A DNA stretch of 64,000 nt from Mycobacterium paraseoulense (GCF_010731655.1 NZ_AP022619.1:4712001-4776000); one strand, 5' to 3'. Shown: positions 1 through 10,214, counted from the stretch's first letter. Translations and numbers: made by a program. Notes: a model not told the origin generated them from the letters alone.

Positions 1-181
1 CGAGATTCTGCCGGGTGCGGCCGCCGATGAGGCCGATATCGATGGTCGCCCCGCTCAGCCGCGGTTCGACCGTCACGGTGTGCACGCGGTAGTCGTCGTC
101 CACGGTGACCAGGTAGGCGTACGGGTAGTCGGGGAGGGCGGCGGCGAGCCGCTCGAGGTCCACCTTCTTCTTCGTGCGCAT
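1..181 (-). CDS. Pyridoxamine 5'-phosphate oxidase-like protein, N-terminal part (runs off the window)
   Basis: The reading frame opens with an ATG at 181 and stays open to the window edge, giving about 60 residues beginning [20 protein letters not shown] and continuing with a strand-rich [20 protein letters not shown] stretch. That opening resembles short actinobacterial FMN-binding split-barrel proteins of the pyridoxamine-phosphate-oxidase-like family. The C-terminal part, which would settle the assignment, lies outside the window. It is transcribed in the same direction as the PPE gene 29 bases upstream of its start. Confidence 0.5.
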   Translation of the reverse strand, partial: MRTKKKVDLERLAAALPDYPYAYLVTVDDDYRVHTVTVEPRLSGATIDIGLIGGRTRQNL

Positions 182-210
182 GGTGCTCCAGGATAGGCCG
201 GGCCGGGCCG

Positions 211-816
211 CTAGAGCGTGCGCGGAACCCGCGCCGCCGGGAGGCCGAACGTGAGCTGGCCGCTGCTGCTGAAGTGGAAACCGAGGTTCTGCAGGACCTG
301 CTGCCAGGGCGCCAATTTCTCCACGGCCGCCGACGCGTCGGCATGGTAGCCATACATCGCCTCCACGTCCGACGCCCACATCTGGTCGTAGGCGGCCTCG
401 ATGTCGGCGATCGCGGGGGTGTTCTGACCCAGATGATTGTTGGCCGACAACGCGTGCGCCAGAGCGCGATTGGCCGCGACCACCGCGGGCTGGACCGTGG
501 CCGCCAGCGCGCCCTCGAACGCGGCCGCGACGGCCGAGGCCTGGCTGGACACCGCCTCGGCCTGGGCCGCCGCCGCGCTGAGCCAGCTCACGTAGTGCGT
601 GGCGAGGGCCATCATCGCCGCCGAGGAGGGGCCCTGCCAGGACCCGCTGGCGAGGTTTGACGTGACCGAAGAAAACGATGATGCTGACGAGGCCAAGTCC
701 TCGGCAAGGCCGTCCCAGGCTTCCGCGGCAGCAAGCAGCGGCCCGGCTCCGGGACCCGAATGGATTCGTGCCGAGTTCACTTCTGGCGGCAACCACGCAA
801 AATGCGGGCTCGTCAC
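211..816 (-). CDS. Short PPE family protein (PPE domain only)
   Basis: A 201-residue protein with the Pro-Pro-Glu signature at residues 10-12 ([11 protein letters not shown]), a WxG-type turn (GSWQGPSS) near residue 60, and the [11 protein letters not shown] and MYGYHADAS signatures of the PPE helical domain. That domain normally spans about 180 residues, so almost nothing follows it: only about 30 residues ending in VPRTL, without an SVP, PPW or MPTR C-terminal region. PPE proteins usually pair with a PE partner and leave through ESX secretion, but no PE gene is adjacent. It may be a naturally short PPE or a truncated one. The reading frame itself looks intact. Confidence 0.85.
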   Translation of the reverse strand: MTSPHFAWLPPEVNSARIHSGPGAGPLLAAAEAWDGLAEDLASSASSFSSVTSNLASGSWQGPSSAAMMALATHYVSWLSAAAAQAEAVSSQASAVAAAFEGALAATVQPAVVAANRALAHALSANNHLGQNTPAIADIEAAYDQMWASDVEAMYGYHADASAAVEKLAPWQQVLQNLGFHFSSSGQLTFGLPAARVPRTL

Positions 817-854
817 CGGCTTAACTTACCCGGGATTCGGCCGATTTGGTGGCG

Positions 855-2597
855 TTATTGCGCGGCTACTGGCCCGGGCCGGCGCCCGCGGACCAACTTG
901 CCCGGGCGAGCCTCGGTCGGCACGCCGTTTTCCGCGATCACTTCGCCGGCGACGATGGTCGCGACGTACCCGTCGGCCGTCTGGTCCAGGCGCCGCCCCC
1001 CGGCGGGCAGGTCGTAGCTGATGACCGGCTTGTGCAGCCGCAGCGCGGCGTGATCGATGACGTTGAGGTCGGCCTTGTAGCCCACGGCGATGCGGCCCCG
1101 GTCGCCCAGCCCGGCGACGCGGGCCGGCACCGACGTGAGCTCGCGGACGGCCTCCGGCACGGTGAACCGCCCCGACTTGCGGTCGCGTGCCCAATGCGCC
1201 AGGAAGTACGTCGAATAGCTGGCGTCACAGATCATCCCGTAGTGCGCGCCGCCGTCGCCGAGCCCCAGCACGACGTCCTCGCGGTGCAGTAGCTCGCCGA
1301 CGGTGTCCAGCGAGTTGCCCTGCAGGTTGCTGGTGGCCACCAGCAGCATGGCGCGGCCGTCGTCGTCAAGCAGGCGGTCGTAGGCCTCCGCCATCGGGTC
1401 GACCCCGCGGGCGCGGGCCCTGGCGCCGATGCTGGTCGACGGGTCCGGCTCGTAGTCGGGGTTGTCGCCCAGCGGGAAGATCCAGTCCCACATCTGCGCC
1501 ACGTAGAGGATCGGATGACCGACCCCGGGCTTGTCGGCCAGGATGCGGGCGCGCACCTCCGGCTTGCGCATCTCGGCGACCCGCTCGGCCAGCGGCAGGT
1601 GCGCGATCTCCCGGTAGCTGGGGTAGAGCACGAACGGGTTGGCGGACAGCTGCAGCCCGATGATCAACCCGATCGGCCGGGGCAACAGCTGCGCGGTGAT
1701 CTGGGGGTCGCCCGCGCCGGCCCGGGAATTCGCCTTCTCGATCATGGTGATGGCGTCCGGCCAGGTCGGGTCGCCGGCGTTGGCGACGACCAGCGTGAAG
1801 GTGAGCGGCAGGCCGACATCCTCGGCCACGTCGAACACCATCTGCAGCACCGGCTCGTAGCCACCGGCCGGGATGTCCGGCACGAACTGCAGCAGGCCGC
1901 CGCCCCCGTCCACGACACCGCGGGCGATCTCCTCGATCTCCTCGCGGGCGGCGTCGTAACTGGGGATGGGCGAACCGCTTTCGGTCTTGTGGATCGTCAG
2001 CCGGGACGACGCGAAGCCCAGCGCCCCGACCTCGACCGCCTCCTTGGCCAGCGCCCGCATCTTGGCGAGGTCTTCGGCGGTGGCCGGTTCGCGGTTGGCG
2101 CCGCGCCGGCCCATCACGTAGACCCGCAGCGGGGAGTGTGGCAGGTAGGCGGCGACGTCGATGTCACGCTTGCCCGAGTCCAGCGCGTCCAGGTATTCGG
2201 GGAACGTCTCCCACGTCCAGGGCAGCCCGTCGGTCATGACCACGCCGGGGATGTCCTCGACGCCGGCCATCACGTCGACGAGCACGTCGTGGTCCTCCTG
2301 GCGGCACGGGGCGAAGCCGACCCCGCAGTTGCCCATCACCACCGTGGTCACCCCGTGCGCCGACGACGGGGTCAGGCGCTCCGACCAGATGGACTGTCCG
2401 TCGTAGTGGGTGTGCAGGTCGACGAAGCCGGGGGTGACCAGGAACCCGGCGGCGTCGATCTCCCGCCGTGCTGCTTCCCCGTTGACGTCACCCACGGCCG
2501 CGATGACGCCGTCGCGCACCGCGACGTCGCCGGCGAACGGCTCCCCGCCCAGCCCGTCGACGATGGTGCCATTGCGGATGATCAGGTCGTACGTCAT
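855..2597 (-). CDS. N-acyl-D-amino-acid deacylase family amidohydrolase
   Basis: A 580-residue amidohydrolase. The N-terminal strand MTYDLIIRNGTIVDG is the typical beta-sandwich opening of the family. VDLHTHYDG at residues 59-67 carries the metal-ligating HxH (His62, His64), and GDGGAHYG in the C-terminal third is the late metal or substrate site of the D-aminoacylase branch. The closest family members hydrolyse N-acyl-D-amino acids or related cyclic amides in the cytosol, and M. tuberculosis Rv2913c is of this kind. The gene is divergent from the DinB-like gene at 2652, with a 54-base shared upstream region. The physiological substrate cannot be read from the sequence. Confidence 0.85.
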   Translation of the reverse strand: MTYDLIIRNGTIVDGLGGEPFAGDVAVRDGVIAAVGDVNGEAARREIDAAGFLVTPGFVDLHTHYDGQSIWSERLTPSSAHGVTTVVMGNCGVGFAPCRQEDHDVLVDVMAGVEDIPGVVMTDGLPWTWETFPEYLDALDSGKRDIDVAAYLPHSPLRVYVMGRRGANREPATAEDLAKMRALAKEAVEVGALGFASSRLTIHKTESGSPIPSYDAAREEIEEIARGVVDGGGGLLQFVPDIPAGGYEPVLQMVFDVAEDVGLPLTFTLVVANAGDPTWPDAITMIEKANSRAGAGDPQITAQLLPRPIGLIIGLQLSANPFVLYPSYREIAHLPLAERVAEMRKPEVRARILADKPGVGHPILYVAQMWDWIFPLGDNPDYEPDPSTSIGARARARGVDPMAEAYDRLLDDDGRAMLLVATSNLQGNSLDTVGELLHREDVVLGLGDGGAHYGMICDASYSTYFLAHWARDRKSGRFTVPEAVRELTSVPARVAGLGDRGRIAVGYKADLNVIDHAALRLHKPVISYDLPAGGRRLDQTADGYVATIVAGEVIAENGVPTEARPGKLVRGRRPGPVAAQ

Positions 2598-2651
2598 GCA
2601 ATCAATCTACGACCGCGCCGGTGGGTGGTGCCAGGCTCTAGTGTCGCTGGT

Positions 2652-3176
2652 ATGGCCAACACCTCCAGCCCCGACGCCGCCGCCCAGGAACTGCTCCGCG
2701 ACGCCTTCACCCGGTTGATCGAACACGTCGATGACATCGCCGACGGGTTGACCGACGAGGTCGCCACCTATCGGGTCACCCCCGGGGCCAACAGCATCGC
2801 CTGGCTGATCTGGCACAGCGCGCGGGTGCAGGACATCCAGCTGGCCGACGTGGCCGGCGTCGAGCAGGTGTGGCTGCGCGACGGCTGGGTGGACCGGTTC
2901 GCACTGGACCTGCCGCGCAACGACACCGGCTACGGGCACGGCCCCGAGCAGGTCGCCAAGGTCAAGGCGCCCGCGGACCTGCTGTCCGGCTACTACCGCG
3001 CGGTGCACAAGCTGACCCTCGAGTACATCGCCGGCGTGACCGCCGCCGACCTGGAGCGGGTGGTCGACACCAATTGGGACCCGCCGGTGACGGCCAGCGC
3101 GCGGTTGGTGAGCATCATCGACGACTGCGCCCAGCACCTGGGCCAGGCCGCCTACGTCCGCGGAATCGCCCCCTAG
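2652..3176 (+). CDS. DinB superfamily protein (DUF664 type, possible mycothiol-dependent enzyme)
   Basis: A 174-residue protein from the ATG at 2652. The helical pattern has an early loop histidine (WLIWHSARVQD) and a late histidine (DDCAQHLGQAAYVRG). These are the spaced ligands of the DinB/YfiT four-helix metal fold, which in actinobacteria often serves as mycothiol-dependent transferases. A longer open frame extends upstream, but that part is antisense to the amidohydrolase and was rejected. The start fits because the protein begins just before the first helix. A membrane-protein gene follows immediately. The specific reaction is unknown. Confidence 0.8.
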   Translation: MANTSSPDAAAQELLRDAFTRLIEHVDDIADGLTDEVATYRVTPGANSIAWLIWHSARVQDIQLADVAGVEQVWLRDGWVDRFALDLPRNDTGYGHGPEQVAKVKAPADLLSGYYRAVHKLTLEYIAGVTAADLERVVDTNWDPPVTASARLVSIIDDCAQHLGQAAYVRGIAP

Positions 3177-3194
3177 GGCTTGGGTTCTCGCACC

Positions 3195-4055
3195 GTGCGA
3201 TTCGTGGCCGCGGTCTTGCGGGCGGTGCTGTGGCTGGCCGCGACCGTCGCACTGGCGGTGGCGGTCCCGGCGGCGTGGCTGCAGTGCAACGTCGTCAGCG
3301 AGGGCGGCTATGCGGCGCTCGCGCAGCGGGCCGCGGGCGATCCCGCGCTGCAGTCCGCCGCGGCCGACGAATTGACCAATCGCGCGATGGCACTCATCGC
3401 GGCCCACGACGGCGGACGCCAGCCCGCGGACGCCGCGCAGCTGCACGCCGCCGCCGCCGCGTTCACGGCCGGGCCGACGTTCCCGGCGCTGTTCGCCCGG
3501 GCGAACCGGGCGGCGCACCGCTGGCTGTTCAGCACCGACGGGGCGGGTGGGTCATGGGCGATCGACGTGGCCCCGATGCTCGAGGATCCCTCGCTGCAGC
3601 GCATATTGAGCAGCCACAACGTGAAAGCGCCTGCGACCCTGACCGTTCCGCTGACGGCGTCGGCGCCGCGGTCGCTGCGGCGCGGGCAACTCGGCCCGCT
3701 GGCCACGTGGGGGCCGTGGGTTGCCGTCGGAGCGGTCGCCCTCAGCGTTGGCTGCGCCGTGCTGACGCTGGTCGCCGCGCGCCGCCGCGGCAAGGCGCTC
3801 ACCAGCCTCGGCGTCTCCGCGCTGCTGGTCGGCGCCGGCGGATGGGCGGGCATCGAGATCGCCGGCCGCTACGTCGACGCCGCGCTCAACCGCACCACCG
3901 GCGACATCCGCCGCATCGCCGAGGTGATGGTCGGCCACGCCGAGGCGAGCCTGCACGAGTGGCTGAACCTGGCGCTGCTCTCCGGCGCCGCACTGGTGGT
4001 CGCCGGTGTGCTCGCCGCCATGCTGGGCGGCCTGCGGAAGAAGCCCGCCGGCTAG
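3195..4055 (+). CDS. Integral membrane protein of unknown function
   Basis: About 286 residues from the GTG at 3195; a TTG at 3180, 3 bases after the preceding stop, is an alternative. There is one hydrophobic segment at the N terminus ([20 protein letters not shown]), then an extracytoplasmic alanine-rich domain, then three hydrophobic segments in the C-terminal half, ending in a basic tail [10 protein letters not shown] do not recognise a family with a known role. It is probably co-transcribed with the DinB-like gene. Its stop codon overlaps by 4 bases the stop of the convergent dipZ, so the two transcripts are antisense at their ends. Confidence 0.7.
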   Translation: MRFVAAVLRAVLWLAATVALAVAVPAAWLQCNVVSEGGYAALAQRAAGDPALQSAAADELTNRAMALIAAHDGGRQPADAAQLHAAAAAFTAGPTFPALFARANRAAHRWLFSTDGAGGSWAIDVAPMLEDPSLQRILSSHNVKAPATLTVPLTASAPRSLRRGQLGPLATWGPWVAVGAVALSVGCAVLTLVAARRRGKALTSLGVSALLVGAGGWAGIEIAGRYVDAALNRTTGDIRRIAEVMVGHAEASLHEWLNLALLSGAALVVAGVLAAMLGGLRKKPAG

Positions 4056-5734
4056 CCGAAGGTGAACGAAAACACTTGCAGACCAGGGCTGACCCGCATG
4101 TCGAGCCGCTCGCTGCTGGCGGCCCCGTCGGCCACGATCTGGTGCAGGGTGGGCGGCCCGCCGATCGGCGTCGTGGTGGTGTTCCCGTTCCGGGTCACCG
4201 TGAGGGTGCCCGTGCCGCCGACGACGACGTAGACGTCCTTGGCCGTGTAGTTCAGCCGGAAGGCGGCGTCGTCGCTCTCGGCGGTGGCGCCCTGGTCGTC
4301 CAGCTTCCACCGGCCGGCGAGCGCGAACCTGTCGCCCCCCAACTCCGGTGGATAGCCGAACGTGCCCGTCTTGTAATCGCCTGTGCCGCCGTAATTCACG
4401 GCCCGCTCGACCCCGAGGTAGGTCTCAGGGGTGAGCCTGGTGCGCGGCGTGGTGTCCGGCGAGTGCGTCGGCGCGGGCAGCCGCGCGTCGGGGCGGGCGT
4501 CGACGAGCAGCGCGCGGATCAGCTTCTCGGTGCCGTCGTAATCCCCCTCACCGAACTTCGTGTGCCGGACCGTCCCGCTCGCGTCGATCAGGTATTCGGC
4601 CGGCCAGTAAAGGTTTTGGTAGTTGTTCCACGTGGTGTAGTCGTTGTCCAGCGCGATGGGGTAGGTGATGTGCAACGCGGCGGCGCCGCCGGCCACATTG
4701 GCGGGCACCCTTTCGAAGGCGTACTCCGGGGTGTGCACCCCGATGACGACGAGCCCGGCGTCGTGATACCGGTTGTACCAATCGATCACGTGCGGGATGG
4801 CCCGCTGGCAATTGATGCACGAATACGCCCAGAAGTCGATCAGCACCACTTTGCCGCGCAGCGAGGCCAGGTCGAGCGGGGCACCGCCCGGCGTGTTGAG
4901 CCACCCCGTGACCCCGCTGACCGCGGGCGCGGGCCCGCACCGCTCGAGGCGCTCCGCGCCGTCGGCGCAGTCGCCCAGCGCGCCGGCGCCACCGCTGCCG
5001 GCAAGCTTCTGCCGGATCGTGTTGGCGCCGACCGCTTTCTGCATGGCGGCCGTGTAGTCGGGGACCGCGCGTTGCAGCGTCGCGGGCAGGTTGAACACCA
5101 GCGCGACCGCCAGCACGATCATGGTGAGTCCGCCGGCGACCGACACGACGCGCCGGCGCCGGCGGAACGCGCCGACGCGCTCGGCGACTCCCCGCCCGGC
5201 CAGCGCGAAGGCCAGCAGCGGCAAGGCGGTGCCGACCGCGAACGCGGCGGTGAGGATCAGGATGGGCACGCCGATGGACGCGGTGCCGCCCGCGACCACG
5301 ATCGCGGCCAGCACCGGTCCCGCGCACGGCACGTACAGCGCGCCGAGCGTCAAACCCAGCCCGAAACCGCGTCTGCCCGTGCGTAGTTGACGCTGCGGCA
5401 GGCGGGCGAACGGCCGCTCGACCAGGTGCTGCAGGGGCGGGAAGATCAGGCCGAGCCCGATCAGCGTCAGCACCACCAGCGCGGCCCAGCGGATCGCGTC
5501 CTGCGGCAGGTGCAGGGCCGACAGGATGGCCGAGCCGACCAGGGTCACCACGCTGAAGCTGCAGACCAGGCCCGCGATGACCGCGTACGGCCGGCTGGTG
5601 GCACCGCGCGCCCCCGTGCCGTCGACGCCCGAGAAGAAGACCACCGGAAGCACCGGCAGGATGCACGGCGAGACGCCGGTGATGAGGCCGCCGAGGAATC
5701 CGATGAGCGCGATGGTGTGCATAGCTACATACAC
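4052..5734 (-). CDS. dipZ: Cytochrome c biogenesis / thiol-disulfide protein DipZ
   Basis: A 560-residue fusion. Residues 1-215 form a CcdA/DsbD-type membrane domain with the two buried cysteines that relay electrons, Cys24 ([11 protein letters not shown]) and Cys137 ([10 protein letters not shown]). Then comes a thioredoxin-like domain with the CxxC pair Cys306/Cys309 ([17 protein letters not shown]), and a C-terminal beta-rich domain of about 140 residues. This is the domain order of mycobacterial DipZ (Rv2874), which passes reducing power across the membrane to exported thiols. An internal ATG 12 bases downstream (MHTIALIGF) is an equally good start. The gene is divergent from tetR-mmpS-mmpL; in M. 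tuberculosis dipZ lies elsewhere, next to mpt70/mpt83. Confidence 0.9.
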   Translation of the reverse strand: MYVAMHTIALIGFLGGLITGVSPCILPVLPVVFFSGVDGTGARGATSRPYAVIAGLVCSFSVVTLVGSAILSALHLPQDAIRWAALVVLTLIGLGLIFPPLQHLVERPFARLPQRQLRTGRRGFGLGLTLGALYVPCAGPVLAAIVVAGGTASIGVPILILTAAFAVGTALPLLAFALAGRGVAERVGAFRRRRRVVSVAGGLTMIVLAVALVFNLPATLQRAVPDYTAAMQKAVGANTIRQKLAGSGGAGALGDCADGAERLERCGPAPAVSGVTGWLNTPGGAPLDLASLRGKVVLIDFWAYSCINCQRAIPHVIDWYNRYHDAGLVVIGVHTPEYAFERVPANVAGGAAALHITYPIALDNDYTTWNNYQNLYWPAEYLIDASGTVRHTKFGEGDYDGTEKLIRALLVDARPDARLPAPTHSPDTTPRTRLTPETYLGVERAVNYGGTGDYKTGTFGYPPELGGDRFALAGRWKLDDQGATAESDDAAFRLNYTAKDVYVVVGGTGTLTVTRNGNTTTTPIGGPPTLHQIVADGAASSERLDMRVSPGLQVFSFTFG

Positions 5735-5768
5735 CGTTTACCTGCCCGGATGGTTCAACTGACCCGGA

Positions 5769-5813
5769 ACAAATCACGCCCCGTGCGTTATACAAATCAC
5801 ACAATGTGCGTTA
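5769..5813. repeat. Tandem 23-bp direct repeat in the dipZ/tetR divergent promoter
   Basis: Two copies of ACAAATCAC-N5-GTGCGTTA lie exactly 23 bp apart (5769-5790 and 5792-5813). The nine-base and eight-base blocks are identical in both copies while the 5-base spacers differ, which suggests protein-binding sites rather than recent duplication. At the junction, GTGCGTTAT followed by ACAAATCAC (5783-5800) is an imperfect inverted repeat (6 of 9 pairs). The repeats precede the TetR gene and lie in the promoter region of dipZ, so they are candidate TetR operators. Confidence 0.6.
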
Positions 5814-5823
5814 CGCTCCATCG

Positions 5824-6492
5824 GTGGCGCAGTTAACCTTCCAACGCGCCCGCACCGAGGAAAAGAAGCGCCAACGTGCGGAGGCACTCGTGGAAGCCGC
5901 GCGTTCGCTGGCGCTGGAGACCGGCGTCGCCTCGGTCACGTTGACGGCCGTCGCCAACCGGGCCGGCATTCACTACTCCGCCGTCCGCCGCTACTTCACC
6001 TCGCACAAGGAAGTGCTCCTGCACCTCTCCGCCGAGGGGTGGGTGCGGTGGTCGAACACCGTGTCGGAGAAGCTGGCCGAACCCGGCCCGAAGTCGCCCT
6101 CGCAAATCGCCGAGACGCTGGCCAACGCCCTGGCCGAGGACCCGTTGTTCTGCGACCTGCTGGCCAACCTGCACCTGCACCTCGAACACGAGGTGGACGC
6201 CGAGCGGGTGATCGAGGTCAAGCGGATCAGCACCGCCGCCACGCTCTCGCTCGCCGATTCCATCGAGAGCGCGGTGCCCGAACTCGGCCGCTCGGGGTCG
6301 CTCGACATTTTGTTGGCGGCGTACTCGCTGGCGGCCACGCTGTGGCAGGTCGCCAACCCGCCCGAGCGCCTCACTAACCTCTACGCCGAGGAGCCCGAAG
6401 TGCTTCCCCCGGAGTGGAATCTGGACTTTACTTCCGCCCTGACCCGCCTGCTGACTGCGACGTGCGTCGGTCTCATCGCGGAGAAGCCATGA
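5824..6492 (+). CDS. TetR family transcriptional regulator
   Basis: About 222 residues from the GTG at 5824. A GTG at 5806 would give six more residues but lies inside the direct repeat and is less likely. The N-terminal helix-turn-helix reads TGVASVTLTAVANRAGIHYSAVRRYF, followed by a ligand-binding helical domain. The gene is first in a run with mmpS and mmpL: its stop overlaps an ATG at 6489, and mmpS starts 70 bases on. TetR proteins in this setting usually repress the adjacent exporter. M. tuberculosis Rv0452, next to mmpS4, is a similar TetR but is divergent from its mmpS, whereas here all three genes run the same way. Confidence 0.85.
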   Translation: MAQLTFQRARTEEKKRQRAEALVEAARSLALETGVASVTLTAVANRAGIHYSAVRRYFTSHKEVLLHLSAEGWVRWSNTVSEKLAEPGPKSPSQIAETLANALAEDPLFCDLLANLHLHLEHEVDAERVIEVKRISTAATLSLADSIESAVPELGRSGSLDILLAAYSLAATLWQVANPPERLTNLYAEEPEVLPPEWNLDFTSALTRLLTATCVGLIAEKP

Positions 6493-6566
6493 ACAAGGAG
6501 GCCGGGGAGCCGTGGCTTGGCGAACTCCAGCCGGTGAAGAGGGGGAAGGACTTGGGGTGCCCATGA
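6489..6566 (+). CDS. Possible 25-residue linker peptide coupling tetR to mmpS
   Basis: An ATG at 6489 overlaps the tetR stop (ATGA), and the frame closes at a TGA (6564-6566) that overlaps the ATG of mmpS (ATGA again). It encodes 25 residues starting MNKEAGEPW and ending DLGCP. An AAGGAGG (6495-6501) lies inside it, and a GGGGGAAGGA (6541-6550) precedes the mmpS start. The double overlap would allow ribosomes to pass from tetR to mmpS. It could be chance in a short junction, and no conservation evidence is available. Confidence 0.3.
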   Translation: MNKEAGEPWLGELQPVKRGKDLGCP

Positions 6567-7111
6567 CGACGACTGAGCCGAGGACCGAGCCGCTGATGAA
6601 GCAGGGCTCCGCCGGCGGGGAGGGCAACAATGTCGCTCCGCAGCACGCCAGGAAAAAGGGGCTATTGGGGCGTTTCTGGCTGGTGCTCACGATCGCAGCT
6701 GTCGTGGCGGTGTCGGGATTCGTCGTATACCGATTGCACGGCGTCTTCGGCGTTCACAAGGGTTCGTTCGGCGGTGGCACCTCGGGCGAGGTCCTCGACC
6801 AGTTCAACGCCAAGACGATCACGCTCGAGGTCTGGGGCTCACCGGGCAGCACGGCAACCATCAACTACCTCGACGAAAACTCCCATCCGCAGCAGGCCCT
6901 GAACGTGCCGTTGCCCTGGAGCATCGTATTGAGTTCTACGAAGCCCGGCATCCCGGCAAACCTGATCGCGCAAGGAGACGGCAGCTGGATCGCCTGCCGA
7001 TTCGTCGTGAACAACCACGACGGGCGCGGTGACGTCATCAAGGCTCCGAATCGCTCAGATTCCATCGAAACCGTGAACCCCTTCGTCTACTGCCTGGACA
7101 AGTCCGCATGA
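6563..7111 (+). CDS. mmpS: MmpS family membrane accessory protein, long N-terminal form
   Basis: From the ATG at 6563 the protein has 182 residues; GTGs at 6557 and 6512 are possible earlier starts. A basic cytosolic stretch of about 40 residues ([10 protein letters not shown]) precedes one membrane segment ([19 protein letters not shown]), then comes the MmpS beta-sandwich domain with [11 protein letters not shown], a LPWS block and the paired cysteines of IACRF and VYCLDKSA. Typical MmpS proteins are about 140 residues, so this one carries an N-terminal extension. MmpS proteins dock to MmpL exporters, and the MmpS4/5 type supports siderophore export. The stop overlaps the mmpL start (ATGA, 7108-7111). 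Confidence 0.9.
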   Translation: MTTTEPRTEPLMKQGSAGGEGNNVAPQHARKKGLLGRFWLVLTIAAVVAVSGFVVYRLHGVFGVHKGSFGGGTSGEVLDQFNAKTITLEVWGSPGSTATINYLDENSHPQQALNVPLPWSIVLSSTKPGIPANLIAQGDGSWIACRFVVNNHDGRGDVIKAPNRSDSIETVNPFVYCLDKSA

Positions 7112-10038
7112 GCGAGCCGGGCGCGGCTCCGCCGCGCGTCGACCAGCCGCTGATCCCGCCGTTCCTGCCGCGGATGATCCATCGGCTTGCCCTGCCCATC
7201 GTGCTGGTGTGGTTGGGCATTGTCTTCGTCACCAACACCATCTCGCCACAGCTGGAGGTCGTCGCCAAAACCCACTCGGTGTCGATGAGTCCGACTGCCG
7301 CGGCGTCCTTTCAGTCGATGATGAAGGTCGGATCGACGTTCAAAGAGTTCAACTCCGACAACTCGGCCATGATCTTGCTGGAGGGCGACAAGCCGCTTGG
7401 GGCCGACGCGCACCGCTACTACGACGAGATCGTCAGGCGCGCCGAGCAAGACAAGAAACACGTTCAGCACGTGCAGGATTTCTGGAGTGATCCGCTGACG
7501 GCGGCGGGTTCCCAGAGCCACGATCAAAAGGCCGCGTACGTCCAGGTCTACCTCGCCGGCAACATGGGCGGCGGGCTGGCGAACGAGTCTGCCCTGGCCC
7601 TACGCAAGATCGTGGACTCGGTGCCCGCGCCGCCGGGGATCAAGGCGTACGTCACCGGCGCGGGTCCGCTGTTCGCCGATCAGTCCCACGCGGGCGAGAA
7701 GGGCGTCATGGTCGTCACTCTCGTCACTTTTTTGGTGATCGTGGTGATGCTGCTGTTCGTCTACCGCTCGGTCATCACCATGCTGATCATGCTGGCGATG
7801 GTGTTCGTCGAGTTGGCCGCGGCTCGGGGTGTCGTCGCGACGCTCGGTAACTACGGCGTCATGGGGCTTTCCACGTTCGCCAACAACATGCTGGTGCTGA
7901 TGGCGATCGCCGCCGGGACGGATTACGCGATCTTCGTGGTCGGCCGCTACCACGAGGCGCGCGGTCTCGGCGAGACCCGCGAACAAGCTTTCTACACCAT
8001 GTTCCACAGCACCGCGCATGTCGTGCTGGGATCGGGCCTGACCATCGCCGGCGCGATGTACTGCCTGAGCTTCTGCCGGCTGCCGTACTTCGAGTCGCTG
8101 GGCGTGCCTTGTGCGGTCGGCATGCTGGTCGCGGTGTTGGCGGCTTTGACGCTGGCTCCGGCGGTCCTGACGGTGGCATCGTTCTTCAAGCTGCTCGACC
8201 CGAAGCGCAAGCTGCAGACCCGGGGCTGGCGCCGGATCGGCACCGCGGTCGTCCGCTGGCCCGCGCCGGTTCTCGCGGTGACCATCGGGGTCGCATTGGT
8301 TGGTCTGCTGGCCCTGCCCGGTTACAAGACGGACTACGACAACCGCCACTTCCTGCCGGCTGACACCCCGGCCAATGTCGGTTATGCCGCCGCGGACCGG
8401 CACTTCGACCAGGCTCGGCTCAATCCCGAGCTGCTGATGATCGAGACCGATCACGACCTGCGTAACCCGGCCGATTTCCTGGTCCTGGACAAGGTCGCCA
8501 AGGCGGTCTTCCACATTCCCGGTATCGGCCGGGTGCAGACCATCACCCGGCCGTTGGGCACGCCGCTCGACCACAGCACCCTCGGTTTTCAGATGAGTGC
8601 ACAAGCCGCAGGGCGGATCCAAACCCAGCACTATCAGGAAGAGCAGGCGGCAAACCTGCTCAAGCAGGCGGACGAGCTGCGCAAGACGATGGCAACGCTG
8701 CATGAGCAGATGCAGGTGACCCAGGACCTCAGTAACACGACGCACGAAACCACCAGGCTCACCAAAGAAACCGTGAGGATCACCGAGGCATTGCGCGACG
8801 ACATCGCCAACTTCGACGACTTCTTCCGGCCGATCCGCAGCTTCTTCTACTGGGAGAGGCACTGCTACGACATTCCGGTCTGCTGGGCGCTACGGTCGGT
8901 CTTCAACGCGCTCGACGGGATCGACCAGGTGGCTCAAAACATCGTGGAGCTCAGCGCGAATCTGGACAAGTTGGACCAGATCCAGCCGAAGCTGGTGGCG
9001 CTGATACCGCCGCAGATCGAGAGTCAGCAGCACAACCTCGACACCATCATGTCGAACTACGCGACCACGATGGGTCTTAACGAACAGGCAAAAGCCCAGT
9101 CCGACAACGCCACCGCCCAAGGCGACGCCTTCGATAAAGCAAAAAATGACGACACGTTCTACCTTCCGCCGGAGGCGTTCAAGAGTCCGGATTTCGCGCG
9201 GGGTCTCAAACAGTTCATCTCGCCGGATGGGCACGCCGTCCGGTTGATCATCTCCCATGAAGGCGACCCGGCGACTCCTGAAGGCATCAGCCACATCGAA
9301 CCGATCAAGCAGGCCGTGCACGAGGCGATCAAGGGCACGCCCTGGGAGGGCGCCAAGGTCTACCTCGGCGGTACCGCCGCGACGTACAAGGATATGCACG
9401 ACGGCTCGAACATCGACCTCATGATCGCCGGAATCGCCGCAGCCACACTGATTTTCATCATCATGCTGGTGATCACCCGAAGCGCCGTGGCGGCCGTTGT
9501 GATCGTCGGTACGGTGTTGCTGTCACTGGGCGCCTCATTCGGACTCTCTGTGCTCCTTTGGCAGTACATCCTGGGCTTGAAGTTGCACTGGATGGTGCTG
9601 GCGATGGCGATCATCCTGCTGCTGGCGGTCGGCTCGGACTACAACCTGCTGTTGATATCGCGGTTCAAGGAGGAAATCCACGCCGGGCTCAAGACGGGGA
9701 CGATCCGCGCGATGGCCGGTTCGGGCTCGGTGGTGACATCCGCCGGCCTGGTGTTCGCCGCGACCATGGCCACGTTCATGTTCAGCCCGCTGCTGGTGAT
9801 GGCCCAGGTGGGTACGACGATCGCGCTGGGTTTGTTGTTCGACACCTTGATCGTGCGGTCGTTCATGACGCCATCGCTGGCCACCTTGCTGGGGCGCTGG
9901 TTCTGGTGGCCGCAGCACGTGCGCCCACGGCCGGCCAGCACCATGCTGCGACCGTACGGACCGCGTCCCGCTGTGCGCGAGCTGTTCCTCAAGAACGTCG
10001 AGGAGCGCCCGGCGGGCGGATTGGTACAGCCGCGCTGA
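7108..10038 (+). CDS. mmpL: MmpL family RND transporter (MmpL4/MmpL5-like)
   Basis: A 976-residue RND-type exporter with two repeats of a membrane segment, large periplasmic loop and five-segment bundle. The proton-relay Asp-Tyr pairs are present at 272-273 (AAGTDYAIF) and 844-845 (AVGSDYNLL). The second periplasmic region contains a long predicted coiled coil (about 505-680, e.g. [20 protein letters not shown]) with the [14 protein letters not shown] cysteine pair. This coiled-coil domain is characteristic of MmpL4/MmpL5-type siderophore exporters. It is translationally coupled to mmpS and convergent with the Rv0455c-like gene, which is also linked to siderophore export. It is paralogous to the MmpL at 44472. 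Confidence 0.92.
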   Translation: MSEPGAAPPRVDQPLIPPFLPRMIHRLALPIVLVWLGIVFVTNTISPQLEVVAKTHSVSMSPTAAASFQSMMKVGSTFKEFNSDNSAMILLEGDKPLGADAHRYYDEIVRRAEQDKKHVQHVQDFWSDPLTAAGSQSHDQKAAYVQVYLAGNMGGGLANESALALRKIVDSVPAPPGIKAYVTGAGPLFADQSHAGEKGVMVVTLVTFLVIVVMLLFVYRSVITMLIMLAMVFVELAAARGVVATLGNYGVMGLSTFANNMLVLMAIAAGTDYAIFVVGRYHEARGLGETREQAFYTMFHSTAHVVLGSGLTIAGAMYCLSFCRLPYFESLGVPCAVGMLVAVLAALTLAPAVLTVASFFKLLDPKRKLQTRGWRRIGTAVVRWPAPVLAVTIGVALVGLLALPGYKTDYDNRHFLPADTPANVGYAAADRHFDQARLNPELLMIETDHDLRNPADFLVLDKVAKAVFHIPGIGRVQTITRPLGTPLDHSTLGFQMSAQAAGRIQTQHYQEEQAANLLKQADELRKTMATLHEQMQVTQDLSNTTHETTRLTKETVRITEALRDDIANFDDFFRPIRSFFYWERHCYDIPVCWALRSVFNALDGIDQVAQNIVELSANLDKLDQIQPKLVALIPPQIESQQHNLDTIMSNYATTMGLNEQAKAQSDNATAQGDAFDKAKNDDTFYLPPEAFKSPDFARGLKQFISPDGHAVRLIISHEGDPATPEGISHIEPIKQAVHEAIKGTPWEGAKVYLGGTAATYKDMHDGSNIDLMIAGIAAATLIFIIMLVITRSAVAAVVIVGTVLLSLGASFGLSVLLWQYILGLKLHWMVLAMAIILLLAVGSDYNLLLISRFKEEIHAGLKTGTIRAMAGSGSVVTSAGLVFAATMATFMFSPLLVMAQVGTTIALGLLFDTLIVRSFMTPSLATLLGRWFWWPQHVRPRPASTMLRPYGPRPAVRELFLKNVEERPAGGLVQPR

Positions 10039-10157
10039 TCTGACGTGGCGCGTGAGTCTCGGGATTACCGCTGGCGTGATGGACTGCGAATCGGCCTCAG
10101 GGCGTGGTTAAGACACCTCGCGGTGAGACGGCACCCGATCGCGCTCGATCGCCACAC

Positions 10158-10196
10158 AAAAAAATCCGCGCGTACCCCTCGGGGACGCGCGGATTT
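10158..10196 (-). terminator. Strong intrinsic terminator for the Rv0455c-like gene
   Basis: A perfect 12-bp inverted repeat (AAATCCGCGCGT at 10162-10173 with its complement at 10185-10196) encloses a second nested CCCC/GGGG stem. On the minus strand it is followed by a run of seven U residues (10158-10164 read as A on the plus strand). This is a textbook terminator for the minus-strand gene ending at 10215. The hairpin alone could also stop transcripts from mmpL. Confidence 0.9.
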
Positions 10197-10214
10197 CCCG
10201 GCGGCTTCACCGCA

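Noticed and set aside
2870..5386. Very long plus-strand open frame (over 800 codons)
   Set aside because: It runs across the DinB-like and membrane genes and antisense to dipZ, and its composition (Arg/Gly/Ala-rich) is that of a GC-rich shadow frame.
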